Made by a program: the position numbers and the translations under genes. A DNA stretch of 64,000 nt, from positions 124,001 through 188,000 of the forward strand of contig NZ_JAAXPG010000004.1 in assembly GCF_012396365.1 (NCBI RefSeq), written 5' to 3'. Below are positions 8,923-17,605 of this stretch, piece after piece; the first letter of the stretch is position 1, and every line of letters begins with the position of its first letter. Source of the DNA: Nocardiopsis alborubida (GTDB taxonomy: Bacteria; Actinomycetota; Actinomycetes; Streptosporangiales; Streptosporangiaceae). The notes under the pieces were generated by a model. That model searched no databases. It saw nothing but the letters and a program-made list of their open reading frames with translations, and was not told where the DNA came from.

Positions 8923-10266
8923 ATGCCCCTCTCCAACCCCTCACAGCCCAGGACATCCAGAGGTGAGACGACCGTCGCGGTGTCAGGAGGGGGTCCCGCG
9001 GGCATGATGCTCGGGCTCCTGCTGGCCCGTGCGGGCGTGGACGTCACCGTGCTGGAGAAGCACGCGGACTTCTTCAACGACTTCCGTGGTGACACCGTTC
9101 ACCCCTCCACCCTCCAGGTGCTGGAGGACATCGGCCTCGGTGAGGAGGTGAACCGGATACCGCACCGCAAGGTCCGGAAGGTCACGGTGGGCAGCGAGCA
9201 CGCCGGCACCATCGAGGCCGATCTCGGATCCGTTCCCGGGTCGCACCCCTACATCTCGATGATCCCGCAGTGGGACTTCCTTGACATGCTGGCCCGTGAG
9301 GCACGCCGCTATCCCAACTTCCGCCTGCTCATGAACGCCACCAGCACCCTTCTGCTGCGGAAGGGCGACGCCGTGCGCGGGGTGGAGTACACCGACCCCG
9401 AGGGAACCCATCGGCTGCGGTCGGTGCTCACCGTCTCGGCCGACGGACGCAACTCGCGGCTGCGCGAGTTCGCCGGCCTGCGTCCCCGCCGGCTCGGATC
9501 GCCGATGGACGTCCTGTGGCTGCGGGTCTCCCGTGCCTCCGAGCAGGTCGAGGGCCTCAACGGACGCACCGGTGAGGGCACCATGGCGTTCGCCATCGAC
9601 CGCGGAGACTACTGGCAGATCGCTTACGTCATCCGTAAGGGCGGGTTCGACGCACTGCGCCGCGAACCGGTCGAACGCCTCCAGGAGCGGCTGCGCGAGC
9701 TGCTGCCCTTCCTGGGCGACCGGGTCAGCGAGGTTTCGGACTGGGAGAAGGTGGCCCTGCTCAACGTCGGGCTGGACCGGCTGGAGCGCTGGTACACCCC
9801 TGGTTACCTGTGTATCGGGGACGCCGCGCACGCCATGACCCCGGTCGGCGGTGTGGGGATCAACCTGGCGGTCCAGGACGCGGTGGCGGCCGCCAACATA
9901 CTGGCCGGTCCCCTGTCGCGCGCACAGCGCCACCCCGACCGTTTCGAGCGCACGTTCAACCCCGAATTCCTCGCACGGGTGCAAAGACGCCGGTGGTTCC
10001 CCGACACCGGGACCCAGAGGGTCCAGCAGTTCATCCAGCGCGAACTCTTCGGACAGGTGATCCCCCGTCCCGAGAGCGAACCCGACGCCTCCGCGCCGGG
10101 CTCCTCCGCGCCGGATTCTTCGCTGACCAGGGCCGTGCTCTCCTCAGAGACGGGCTCGAAGGCGGCCACCTGGCTCTACTCGCGCATCATCACCCGGGTC
10201 ATGATGCGTGGACTCCGTCCGGAGACGGTGACCTCTCCGAGCCGTCCCGAGCTGGTCGTCCCCTGA
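8923..10266 (+). CDS. FAD-dependent aromatic monooxygenase (PHBH fold)
   Basis: This 447-residue member of the group A flavoprotein hydroxylases should use NAD(P)H and O2 to hydroxylate or epoxidise an aromatic substrate. The FAD-binding GGGPAG is at 22-27. The second FAD motif GDAAHAMTPVGGVGIN lies near residue 303, and the DG motif VSADGRNSR near 170. Unlike the other two monooxygenases of the main PKS operon, it lacks the long thioredoxin-like C-terminal domain. The last 68 bp overlap the 3' end of the convergent SARP gene. Confidence 0.87.
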   Translation: MPLSNPSQPRTSRGETTVAVSGGGPAGMMLGLLLARAGVDVTVLEKHADFFNDFRGDTVHPSTLQVLEDIGLGEEVNRIPHRKVRKVTVGSEHAGTIEADLGSVPGSHPYISMIPQWDFLDMLAREARRYPNFRLLMNATSTLLLRKGDAVRGVEYTDPEGTHRLRSVLTVSADGRNSRLREFAGLRPRRLGSPMDVLWLRVSRASEQVEGLNGRTGEGTMAFAIDRGDYWQIAYVIRKGGFDALRREPVERLQERLRELLPFLGDRVSEVSDWEKVALLNVGLDRLERWYTPGYLCIGDAAHAMTPVGGVGINLAVQDAVAAANILAGPLSRAQRHPDRFERTFNPEFLARVQRRRWFPDTGTQRVQQFIQRELFGQVIPRPESEPDASAPGSSAPDSSLTRAVLSSETGSKAATWLYSRIITRVMMRGLRPETVTSPSRPELVVP

Positions 10267-11029
10267 ACCGCCGCACATCGCCCGAGAGGATCTCGGCCCG
10301 GAGCCTTCTGAGTTCGGCCGAAGGCTCCAGGCCGAGTTCTTCGTCGAGCAGGCGGCACACGTGGTCGTAGCTGAGTAACGCGTCCCCGCGTCTGCCGTCC
10401 CCGGCCAGCGCCCTGATGAGCTGGACGTGGAACCACTCGTCGAACGGGTAGTAGGCCACCAGCGTGCGCAGCTGCGGAACCAGCTCGCCGTAGCGGAACA
10501 GGTCCATGTCGGCCGCCACGCACGCTCGTATCGCGGTGAGCCGGAGTTCAGCCAGGCGAACGGCGTGCGCGTTCAGCAGGGGACCGCGTTGGACGTCGCT
10601 CAGTACCTCGCCCCGCCACAGGTTCCGCGCGGCGCGCGACGCCTCCAGGGCCTCGGTCGGCCGGCCCCGCTCCGCCAGGCGTCGTGCCTGGAGGACGAGC
10701 CGCTCGAACTCCAACGCGTCGACCCGCCCTTCGGGGACGGAGAACATGTACCCCCGGGAACGGGTGACCAGAGCCCTGCCCAACCCGGCTTCGGGGAAGG
10801 CCCTGTCCAGGGCTCTGCGCAGTTGGTACACGTGTGACTGCAAGGTCACCGTCGCGCTTCGAGGGGGCGCGTCCCCCCACAGCTCCTCCATGAGCGCCTC
10901 CGGGCTGACCACCTCGTTGGCCCGGCACAGGAACAGGGCGAGGAGCTGGCGAATCTTGCCACCGGTGGGTGAGTACGTCCGGTCGTCCAACCCGACCTCC
11001 AGCATGCCGAGGACACGGAACGTCATCAC
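10199..11029 (-). CDS. SARP-family pathway activator
   Basis: The 276-residue protein has the two domains of a Streptomyces antibiotic regulatory protein. These are an OmpR-type winged helix at about 5-95 (LLALFLCRANEVVSPEALME, then VTRSRGYMF) and a bacterial transcriptional activation (BTAD) helical domain at about 100-250 (DEWFHVQLIRALAGDGRRGD, LDEELGLEPSAELRRL). It has no ATPase or TPR extension, so it is a small SARP and a likely cluster-specific activator. Start is GTG at 11029 or the adjacent ATG at 11026. It lies convergent to the monooxygenase and overlaps it by 68 bp. Confidence 0.92.
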   Translation of the reverse strand: MMTFRVLGMLEVGLDDRTYSPTGGKIRQLLALFLCRANEVVSPEALMEELWGDAPPRSATVTLQSHVYQLRRALDRAFPEAGLGRALVTRSRGYMFSVPEGRVDALEFERLVLQARRLAERGRPTEALEASRAARNLWRGEVLSDVQRGPLLNAHAVRLAELRLTAIRACVAADMDLFRYGELVPQLRTLVAYYPFDEWFHVQLIRALAGDGRRGDALLSYDHVCRLLDEELGLEPSAELRRLRAEILSGDVRRFRGRPARDGSERSPSPDGVHAS

Positions 11030-11115
11030 GGCTCTTCACCTTCCTCGTGAACAGGGCTTCCGGGGCGGGAGGCGGGCCGCCCGCCCCGGGCGGAACAGGA
11101 CGGGCGGCACCGGGC

Positions 11116-11622
11116 TCAGGGGTTCGTGGTCTCGAAGGGCGGTTCACCCGCGGTCCACACACCGTCGAACTCGGCCCGGGCCAGCCGCCAGCCGTCAGCG
11201 GTGTACAGGGCCTCGAAACGGTAGATGGCGCCGGTGGTGTACGCCTGCGCGGGGGCCTCGGCGTCGGCCAGGTGGGTAGCGATGAGCACGGAACGGATCG
11301 ACGCGGAACCGCCCTTCAGGTCGATCACGTGGTTGGACACCAGATGGTGGCTGGCCTCGAAGATCGAGGACGCGTTCTCCAGGGCCTCACGCATCCCGTC
11401 GTAGCCCTCATAGGTGCCGTGGGGGAGGACGATGACGAAGTCCTCGGTGTACACGGAGGTCAGCCACCCGTCGTCGACACGCCGCTCGTCGGGCGACAGG
11501 TAGTGCCGTGAGATGAGGTCCTCGATCTCGGAGCGGTTCACCGTGTCCACGAGCCGGGAGGGCAGCCCCGACAGGCCGGTGAGGACTGAGGCGCTGACCT
11601 CGGTGATCTCTGTGTCGCTCAT
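11116..11622 (-). CDS. SnoaL-like / NTF2-fold protein
   Basis: This 168-residue protein has the cone-shaped NTF2 fold signature. An N-terminal helix pair is followed by SVYTEDFVIVLPHG and a final GWRLARAEFDGVW strand. Relatives include polyketide cyclases (SnoaL), ring hydroxylation partners and small dehydratases. It was started at the ATG at 11622 because AAGGAG lies 8 bp upstream and the 30 extra upstream codons show no similarity. It is divergent from the MarR gene, a pairing often seen when MarR controls its neighbour. Confidence 0.75.
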   Translation of the reverse strand: MSDTEITEVSASVLTGLSGLPSRLVDTVNRSEIEDLISRHYLSPDERRVDDGWLTSVYTEDFVIVLPHGTYEGYDGMREALENASSIFEASHHLVSNHVIDLKGGSASIRSVLIATHLADAEAPAQAYTTGAIYRFEALYTADGWRLARAEFDGVWTAGEPPFETTNP

Positions 11623-11732
11623 CCTGTGGTCTCCTTCGTTGCCGTGTTGATCTGGCTGTTCACTACGGTCCGGGTACGGGGAGGTTCTGGGAGCGTTTGG
11701 GATACCATCCACCCATGAGCCAGGAGGAAAGC

Positions 11733-12203
11733 GTGGGCGAAGCCCAGGCGTTGGACCTCGATCTCGTCAAGGGAGCGCTGCGCTTCGTCCCCATGCTGGA
11801 GGTCTACTACCGCCGCGCCCACACGGAGATGCCCAAGGACCTCCAGGACCTCTTCGACCGCTACCGCCTCACCGGCCGTCACGGCGGTGTGCTCGTACAG
11901 CTCGCACACGAACCGGAACTCGGTGTGGGCGAGCTGTCCGCTCGGTTGAGCGTCGGGCTGTCCACCGTCAGTGAGCTGGTGGGGGACCTGGAGTGGGCGG
12001 GGCTGGTCGTCAGGCGCAAGGACCCCGCCAACCGTCGGCGTGTGCTGGTGGCCCTGGCCGAGGACCATCGGGAGACGATGCGGGTGTTCATCGCCAAGCG
12101 AGCCGCTCCGCTCCTGCGCGTGTTCGAGCACCTGGATCCCCGGGATTCGCAGGGTTTCGCCGCCGGCCTGGAGGCCTGGGCGAAGGAGGTGCGCTCCGGC
12201 TGA
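11733..12203 (+). CDS. MarR-family transcriptional repressor
   Basis: The protein of about 156 residues has the MarR winged helix (GELSARLSVGLSTVSELVGDLEWAGLVVRRKDPANRRRVLVAL) flanked by dimerisation helices. GTG at 11733 was chosen because AGGAGG stands 5 bp upstream. An in-frame ATG at 11715 adds six residues but has no ribosome-binding site. MarR proteins usually bind phenolic or quinone ligands, so sensing of the aromatic product and control of export or tailoring genes is plausible. The operator palindrome at 7461-7480 is a candidate target. Confidence 0.88.
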   Translation: MGEAQALDLDLVKGALRFVPMLEVYYRRAHTEMPKDLQDLFDRYRLTGRHGGVLVQLAHEPELGVGELSARLSVGLSTVSELVGDLEWAGLVVRRKDPANRRRVLVALAEDHRETMRVFIAKRAAPLLRVFEHLDPRDSQGFAAGLEAWAKEVRSG

Positions 12204-12228
12204 GGAGCGCACCGTGCCGTCCGCGCCC

Positions 12229-13242
12229 TCACGGCGCCTCCCGGTTCCGCAGCTTCTCCAGCGTGGTGCGCACCGAACGCAGGTCGTCCTCGGCCGTTCC
12301 AGGGCGGGCCGGAAGCATGGACAGGACGGCACTGTGCCCGGCCCGTACCGCCGGATGCCTCCTGGCGAGCTGGGAGAGGCCCTGACCCGGTCCGGCCTCG
12401 ACCAGGGTGAAGGGGCCGTCGGCGAGCAGTCTTTCCAGAGCCGGCCAGAACATCACCGGCGCGGCCGGCTGCCCCGCCCAGAACGACGGGTCGCCCGCCT
12501 GGTCAGCCGTCAGGAGGGCCGCCGTGTAACCGGAGTAGACGGGGATCTCGGGCGCGCGTGTCCGCACGCCCTCGAACAGGTCTTCCGAGCCCTTGAGCAC
12601 CTCGTCCAGGAGCGGACTGTGGAACCCGGTCAGTGACGGGATGCGGCGCAGGCTGAACCCTCGCTCGCGGAGCTGGCCCAGGACGGTGTCCAGACCGGTC
12701 TCGGGTCCGGCCAGGACGGTCTGTCTCGGCGCGTTGACCCCGCCCACGGCCACACCCGAGTGCAGATGGGGCTCCAGCTCCCGCGGTGTCGCCGAGACCG
12801 CGGCCATACCTCCGGCCGGAGCCCGCAGCACCCGCTCCACGCGGTCCAGGGCGAGCGCGCAGGCGTCCTCCAGGGAGAAGACCCCGGCGACGACGGCCGC
12901 CACCACCTCACCCATGCTGTGCCCCAGCAGGGCCGCGGGCCGCACACCCTGGCCCAGCAGCAGGCGGCAGAGGCCGTAGTCCACGGCGAACAGGAGCGGC
13001 TGGGCCCGTGTGGCGTGGTCGATGTGGACACGGGGCCGTGCGGACAGCCAGTCCGAGCGCAGAGCCCGGCCCTCGCGGCCCATCGCCGCGAAAACCTCCT
13101 CCACGGCCTCGGTGAAGGTCGGGACCTCTCCGTGAAGCCCTGCGGCCATCCTCACGTGCTGGGCGCCCTGTCCGGGAAGCAGCAGGGCGACCGGGGACGG
13201 GAGGGCCCTCTCTGTGCGGGTTTCCGCGGCGGTCATGGTCAT
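12229..13242 (-). CDS. Discrete malonyl/acyl-CoA:ACP acyltransferase (AT 1)
   Basis: This stand-alone 337-residue FabD-like acyltransferase has the oxyanion motif LLPGQGAQ (about 21-28), the nucleophile GHSMGE (Ser109) and the catalytic His in GFHSPLL. It would load an acyl unit onto an ACP. It is the last gene of the twelve-gene operon and overlaps the KASIII-like gene by ATGA. Pairing of a KASIII-like protein with a discrete AT resembles clusters that prime aromatic polyketides with a non-acetate starter (daunorubicin DpsC/DpsD, R1128 ZhuH/ZhuC). A second start codon 6 bp downstream has better Shine-Dalgarno spacing. Confidence 0.88.
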   Translation of the reverse strand: MTMTAAETRTERALPSPVALLLPGQGAQHVRMAAGLHGEVPTFTEAVEEVFAAMGREGRALRSDWLSARPRVHIDHATRAQPLLFAVDYGLCRLLLGQGVRPAALLGHSMGEVVAAVVAGVFSLEDACALALDRVERVLRAPAGGMAAVSATPRELEPHLHSGVAVGGVNAPRQTVLAGPETGLDTVLGQLRERGFSLRRIPSLTGFHSPLLDEVLKGSEDLFEGVRTRAPEIPVYSGYTAALLTADQAGDPSFWAGQPAAPVMFWPALERLLADGPFTLVEAGPGQGLSQLARRHPAVRAGHSAVLSMLPARPGTAEDDLRSVRTTLEKLRNREAP

Positions 13243-14285
13243 TCTCCGTTTCCTGAGCCGGACGCCCAACCAGGGCTGTGCAACATCTCCACCACGGCGC
13301 ACGACCAGGTGAATCCGGCGCCGACACTCACGAGCAGACACAGGTCACCCGGCCCGAGCGCTCCCGTGCCCACCAGGTGGTCCAGGCCGGCGATCGGGTC
13401 ACCCGCGCTGAGGTGGCCCACCCCGCGGCTCCAGGGCCAGGTGGTGATCTGCGGATCCAGGTCCAAACGGCGCAGGAATCCCGCCCGCAGCCGTTTGAGA
13501 CCCAGGTGCGGCAGTACCACCCGGGAGATGTCACCGAGTTCCACATCGGCCTCGGCCAGAGCGTGTTTGACCGCGCCGTTCTGCCCCGCGTTGACCCGCG
13601 CGACCGTGGGGGACAGGCCCTCGGCCGCGATGTACTCACGCTTGGCGGCTTCCAGGTCGACGGTGGAGCGGTGGGTGAACGGTGCGCTGGTGAAGGGAGC
13701 GTCCCCCCGGTGGATGCGCTCCAGGCCCGGATCACTGACCGTCACCAGGGAGCGTAGGCGGGCGAAGCCGTCTGTCCGGGAGAGCACGAGCGCGGTACCG
13801 CCGTCGCCGTAGACGGTGCCGGGGTCGCTGCGCCAGCGGTCGAAGCCCGGAGAGGGGCAGCGGTCACCGGTGGTGACGAGTGCTTCCCCGCACGCCGGAT
13901 CAGCCGCCAGGTAAGCGGCGGCCAGGTCGATCGCCGCCATCGCGCCGTTGGAGGCCTGGGAGACGTCGATCGACTGCCCGCCCACGCCGAGGGCCTCATG
14001 GCGTATGTAGGAGGCGGGTGCCCACACCTCGTGTCCCTGGAAGAAGACACTGGCGTGCAGCAGGAGGGAGATGTCGGCCGGCTCACGGCCTCCGCGTTCC
14101 ATGGCCAGGGAGGCGGCCCGCACCGCCATCCGGGGCGCCGACTCCTCGTGCGCGACGGCGACCCCCGTCGCTCCCGTGGCGGTGACGGTCTCCTGTTCGC
14201 AGTGGCCGGCGGCCAGTTCCTCGGCGGCGGACACCACCGTGGGCAGGTGGAGCGCGCAGGAGGCGACGTACAGGGGCGATCTCAT
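13239..14285 (-). CDS. KASIII-like protein with Ser in place of the catalytic Cys
   Basis: The product is a 348-residue FabH-fold protein. The nucleophile position reads SQASNGAM (Ser112) where FabH has Cys, and the usual His-Asn region is VLPHLGLKR plus VNAGQNG. Ser-type KASIII homologues (DpsC in daunorubicin; CerJ-like acyltransferases) select or transfer acyl groups rather than condense. A role in choosing the starter unit or acylating a product is therefore likely. The frame is open upstream for 1.5 kb, but the ATG at 14285 overlaps the stop of the epsilon-subunit gene and begins the FabH similarity. Confidence 0.85.
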   Translation of the reverse strand: MRSPLYVASCALHLPTVVSAAEELAAGHCEQETVTATGATGVAVAHEESAPRMAVRAASLAMERGGREPADISLLLHASVFFQGHEVWAPASYIRHEALGVGGQSIDVSQASNGAMAAIDLAAAYLAADPACGEALVTTGDRCPSPGFDRWRSDPGTVYGDGGTALVLSRTDGFARLRSLVTVSDPGLERIHRGDAPFTSAPFTHRSTVDLEAAKREYIAAEGLSPTVARVNAGQNGAVKHALAEADVELGDISRVVLPHLGLKRLRAGFLRRLDLDPQITTWPWSRGVGHLSAGDPIAGLDHLVGTGALGPGDLCLLVSVGAGFTWSCAVVEMLHSPGWASGSGNGE

Positions 14286-14482
14286 CGTGCCTGCCAACTG
14301 AGCGCTGACAGGTCCCGGGGCCTGTTCCACGGCACGGGACCGGGAGGCGCCTCCTCTGACCGGCGGGACGCGTTCCTCTCCAGGAGCATGCTCACCGCGA
14401 CCAGCGCGGCGGTCTCCTCGACGGACGGCCTTCCCCGCACGATCCTCAGACAGGGATCGGGTGCGCCCGGGATCCGGTTCAT
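14282..14482 (-). CDS. Acyl-CoA carboxylase epsilon subunit
   Basis: This 66-residue protein has the hallmark start of the actinobacterial acyl-CoA carboxylase epsilon subunit (LRIVRGRPSVEETAALVAVS, about residues 12-31), which stabilises the alpha-beta complex. It follows the carboxyltransferase gene by 15 bp and overlaps the KASIII-like gene by 4 bp. AGGAG is 10 bp upstream of the ATG. Confidence 0.85.
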   Translation of the reverse strand: MNRIPGAPDPCLRIVRGRPSVEETAALVAVSMLLERNASRRSEEAPPGPVPWNRPRDLSALSWQAR

Positions 14483-14497
14483 GCTGGTGGGTCTCCT

Positions 14498-16093
14498 TCA
14501 CATCGGGGGGTTGCCGTGTTTGCGGGAGGGAAGGTCGGCGTGCTTGGCGCGCAGGGCACGCAACGCCCGCACCAGGACCTCGCGGGTCTCGTCGGGCGGG
14601 ATGACGTCGTCGACGAGCCCGTGCTCCGCCGCGTGGTAGGGGTGCATCAGCTCGGACTCGTATTCCTTGATCAGCAGTTCCCGGAGGGCCCCGGGGTCGT
14701 CGGCCTCGGCGATGCGCCGACGGAAGATCACGTCGGCGGCGGCGCCGGCCCCCATCACCGCGATCTCGTTCAGCGGCCACGCGTAGGTCAGGTCGGCGCC
14801 CACGGACTGGGAGTCCATGACGATGTAGGCGCCTCCGTAGGCCTTGCGCAGGATCACGGAGACCCGGGGCACGGTGGCGTTGCAGTAGGCGTACAGCAGT
14901 TGTGCGCCGTGCCGGATGATCCCCTGGTGCTCCTGCTCGACTCCGGGCAGGAAGCCGGGGACGTCGACCAGGGAGACCAGGGGGATGTTGAAGGAGTCGC
15001 ACGTCTGCACGAACCCGGCGCCCTTCTTGGAGGCGTCGATGTCGAGCACCCCCGCCATGACACTCGGCTGGTTGGCCACGATGCCCACGACGTGTCCGTC
15101 GAGGCGGGCCAGCACGCACACGATGTTCCGCGCCCAGCCCTCCTGGATCTCCATGAACTCGCCGTCGTCGACGATCTCGCCGATCACCCGGCGCATGTCG
15201 TAGGAACGTCCGCCATCGGGCGGCACGAGGTCCAGCAGGCGTGTGGAACGGCGGTCGACCGGGTCGTCGCACGGCTCCCGCGGTGCGGACTCCCTGTTGT
15301 TCTGGGGCAGCAGCGAGAGCAGGTAGCGCACGTCCTCCAGACATGCGTGCTCGTCGTCGTGGATGACGTGGCAGACGCCGGAGACGGCGGCGTGCACGTC
15401 GGCTCCGCCCAGACCGTCGTGTGTGACCTCCTCCCCGGTCACCGACCGCACCACGTCCGGTCCGGTGATGAACATCTGGGAGATCCCCCGGACCATGAAG
15501 ACGAAGTCGGTCAGCGCGGGTGAGTAGGCGGCGCCGCCCGCGCAGGGGCCGAGCATGACGCTGATCTGCGGGATCATCCCGGAGGCGCGGGTGTTGCGCT
15601 GGAAGATCCCCCCGTATCCGGCCAGGGCGGTGACGCCCTCCTGGATACGGGCCCCGGCTCCGTCGTTCAGGCTGACCAGCGGTGCTCCCGCCGCGATCGC
15701 CAGGTCCATGATGCGGTGGATCTTGGCCGCGTGCGCCTCGCCCAGCGCGCCGCCGAAGATGCGGAAGTCGTGCGCGTAGCAGAAGACCCTGCGCCCGTGG
15801 ACCGTGCCCCATCCCGTGACCACTCCGTCGGTGTGGGGGCGCTTGTCCTCCAACCCGAAACCCGTGGCCCGGTGTCGGCGCAGTGGCCCCACCTCGACGA
15901 AGGTGCCCTCGTCGAAGAGGACGTCCAGGCGTTCGCGGACGGTCAGCTTCCCCTTGTCGTGCTGGGCCTGTGTCGCCTTGGCCCCCGGCCCGGAGGCGAG
16001 GCGCTCCCGGGTGCTGAGCAACTCACTGGAGGCACGCCTCCAGGAGGGAACGGGCTCGGGAGCCAGGGCGGACAACTCGGACGAGGTGCTCAT
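14498..16093 (-). CDS. Acyl-CoA carboxylase carboxyltransferase (beta) subunit
   Basis: The 531-residue beta subunit carboxylates acetyl- or propionyl-CoA to malonyl- or methylmalonyl-CoA. It contains both crotonase-like halves. The N-terminal half shows GGALGEAHAAKI and LNDGAGARIQEG, and the C-terminal half shows LVDVPGFLPG and RKAYGGAYIVMDS with the two oxyanion Gly-Gly sites. A pathway copy would raise the supply of extender units. No biotinylated alpha subunit is in the window, so it must pair with a housekeeping one. Its ATG lies 9 bp after the stop of the preceding monooxygenase gene. Confidence 0.94.
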   Translation of the reverse strand: MSTSSELSALAPEPVPSWRRASSELLSTRERLASGPGAKATQAQHDKGKLTVRERLDVLFDEGTFVEVGPLRRHRATGFGLEDKRPHTDGVVTGWGTVHGRRVFCYAHDFRIFGGALGEAHAAKIHRIMDLAIAAGAPLVSLNDGAGARIQEGVTALAGYGGIFQRNTRASGMIPQISVMLGPCAGGAAYSPALTDFVFMVRGISQMFITGPDVVRSVTGEEVTHDGLGGADVHAAVSGVCHVIHDDEHACLEDVRYLLSLLPQNNRESAPREPCDDPVDRRSTRLLDLVPPDGGRSYDMRRVIGEIVDDGEFMEIQEGWARNIVCVLARLDGHVVGIVANQPSVMAGVLDIDASKKGAGFVQTCDSFNIPLVSLVDVPGFLPGVEQEHQGIIRHGAQLLYAYCNATVPRVSVILRKAYGGAYIVMDSQSVGADLTYAWPLNEIAVMGAGAAADVIFRRRIAEADDPGALRELLIKEYESELMHPYHAAEHGLVDDVIPPDETREVLVRALRALRAKHADLPSRKHGNPPM

Positions 16094-16102
16094 GGCCGTT
16101 CG

Positions 16103-17605
16103 TCACATCCCTTCTCGAACGTCCGACAAGCCCTCCGGCGCGTGGCCGGGCGGGCCGAACCAACGGTGGAGCGCGTCACCCAGTGACCGGTCGCACCGGT
16201 CGGTCCAGGCGACATGCCCGTCGGGCCGTACCAGGGCCGCTCTGACGGGTGAGGGGAGCAGTCCCACCAGGTCCCGCTCGTCGATCACGTCCACACGGTC
16301 GACCCAGGGAGCCGCCCCCTCCCTCGACGCGCGGGCCAGGGGCCCGTCGGAGTCCAGGAGCAGGACGCCCCGGTCGGGGGGCAGGAAGGCGGTTCCCCGC
16401 GGTTTCGGGCAGGGCGGCAGGCGTCGACCCAGCAACGGGTCGTCGGGTCTCTCGTGGGGAGCCGGGTAACGCTCGCCGACGCCGTTGACCATGTCGGCCA
16501 GCGACTCCGCGAACACGGGCGTCTCCAGCAGGTTGCCGAACAGGTCCCGCATGCGGTCGTAGCGGGACCCTCCGAAGAGCAGGAGGTTCTGGACCGCGAC
16601 ATTGGCCAGAACGCGCTGGCCGGCCCGTCGCCGTTCGGCGTCGTAGGTGTCCAGGAGGTCGTCGCCGACCCGGCCGTGTACCCGTGCGGCCAGCTTCCAG
16701 CCGAGGTTGACCGCGTCGTGCAGCCCCGTGTTGAGTGACTGCCCCCCGGCCGGAACATGGACGCGGGCCGCGTCCCCCGCGAGGAACAGTCTTCCCCTGC
16801 GATAGACGGCGGCCTGTCCCTGGGCGTCGTCGAAGGAGTCCGTCCACAGGGCCGTCGCGCCGCTGACGTCCTCACCGGTGACGCGCTCCCAGGCCGCGGC
16901 GACCTCCGCGAAGGACGGCGGGGCGGTCCCGGGGGCGCGGTCGTACTCGTGGACCATGACCCGCGTGACCCCCTCCGGGCTGGTCGAGGAAACGGCGACT
17001 CCCCGGGGAAGGCGTTCGAAGCGCCGGTTCGACACGCGCGCGCCCTTCAGGTCGGCGCGCAGGACCTCCCGTTCGGCGGGCGTGCCGTCGAAGGGGATGC
17101 CCGCGTCGCGGCGCACGACGCTTTCGGCGCCGTCGCAGCCCACCACGTGACGAGCGCGCCAGGATGCCGTCACTCCCCGGGTCCGTACGGTCAGCACGGC
17201 CTCGTCGGCGGTCTGTTCCACCGAGACCACCTCGTGGTCGCGTAGGACCTTGGCGCCCAGCCCGGTCGCCCAGTCGTGCAGTATCCGTTCCGTTCGAGGC
17301 TGCGGCACCTTCCGGTTGCCGGGGACCGGGCCGTCGGCGCCGCCCGCGGCCAGCGGGATGCCGCCGAAGTGACCCGTGTTCTCCTGCGGCGGGTCGCCGA
17401 GCGCCTCCCAAAGGCCCCTCTGGAGGAACAACTCCGCGGTCCGGGGTCCGAGCTGGGATGCCCGGGACTCCTCGATGGGAGCCGTCAGCCGTTCCAGCAC
17501 GACCACGTCGGCACCGCCGAGCCGGAGCTCGCCGGCGAGCATCAGGCCCACCGGTCCGGCTCCGACCACGACCACGTCCACGGGCTCAACCACCGGACTC
17601 GACAT
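16103..17605 (-). CDS. FAD-dependent aromatic polyketide monooxygenase
   Basis: The product is a 500-residue group A flavin monooxygenase of the type used in anthracycline, tetracycline and angucycline pathways. GAGPVG (about 16-21) binds FAD, GCDGAESVVRRDAGIPFDG is the DG motif, and GDAARVHVPAGGQSLNTGLHDAVNLGWKLA is the second FAD motif. The last 110 residues form the thioredoxin-like domain common in RdmE/OxyS relatives, ending in an LVRPDGHVAWTD strand. The gene overlaps the aromatase gene by 20 bp. The position hydroxylated cannot be read from sequence. Confidence 0.9.
   Translation of the reverse strand: MSSPVVEPVDVVVVGAGPVGLMLAGELRLGGADVVVLERLTAPIEESRASQLGPRTAELFLQRGLWEALGDPPQENTGHFGGIPLAAGGADGPVPGNRKVPQPRTERILHDWATGLGAKVLRDHEVVSVEQTADEAVLTVRTRGVTASWRARHVVGCDGAESVVRRDAGIPFDGTPAEREVLRADLKGARVSNRRFERLPRGVAVSSTSPEGVTRVMVHEYDRAPGTAPPSFAEVAAAWERVTGEDVSGATALWTDSFDDAQGQAAVYRRGRLFLAGDAARVHVPAGGQSLNTGLHDAVNLGWKLAARVHGRVGDDLLDTYDAERRRAGQRVLANVAVQNLLLFGGSRYDRMRDLFGNLLETPVFAESLADMVNGVGERYPAPHERPDDPLLGRRLPPCPKPRGTAFLPPDRGVLLLDSDGPLARASREGAAPWVDRVDVIDERDLVGLLPSPVRAALVRPDGHVAWTDRCDRSLGDALHRWFGPPGHAPEGLSDVREGM

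Noticed and set aside
13239-15812. Long 857-codon minus-strand frame spanning the KASIII and carboxylase genes
   Set aside because: Only the last 348 codons show FabH similarity. The upstream part runs antisense-phase through the carboxylase beta gene and is low-complexity Arg/Gly-rich, as expected for a shadow frame in high-GC DNA.
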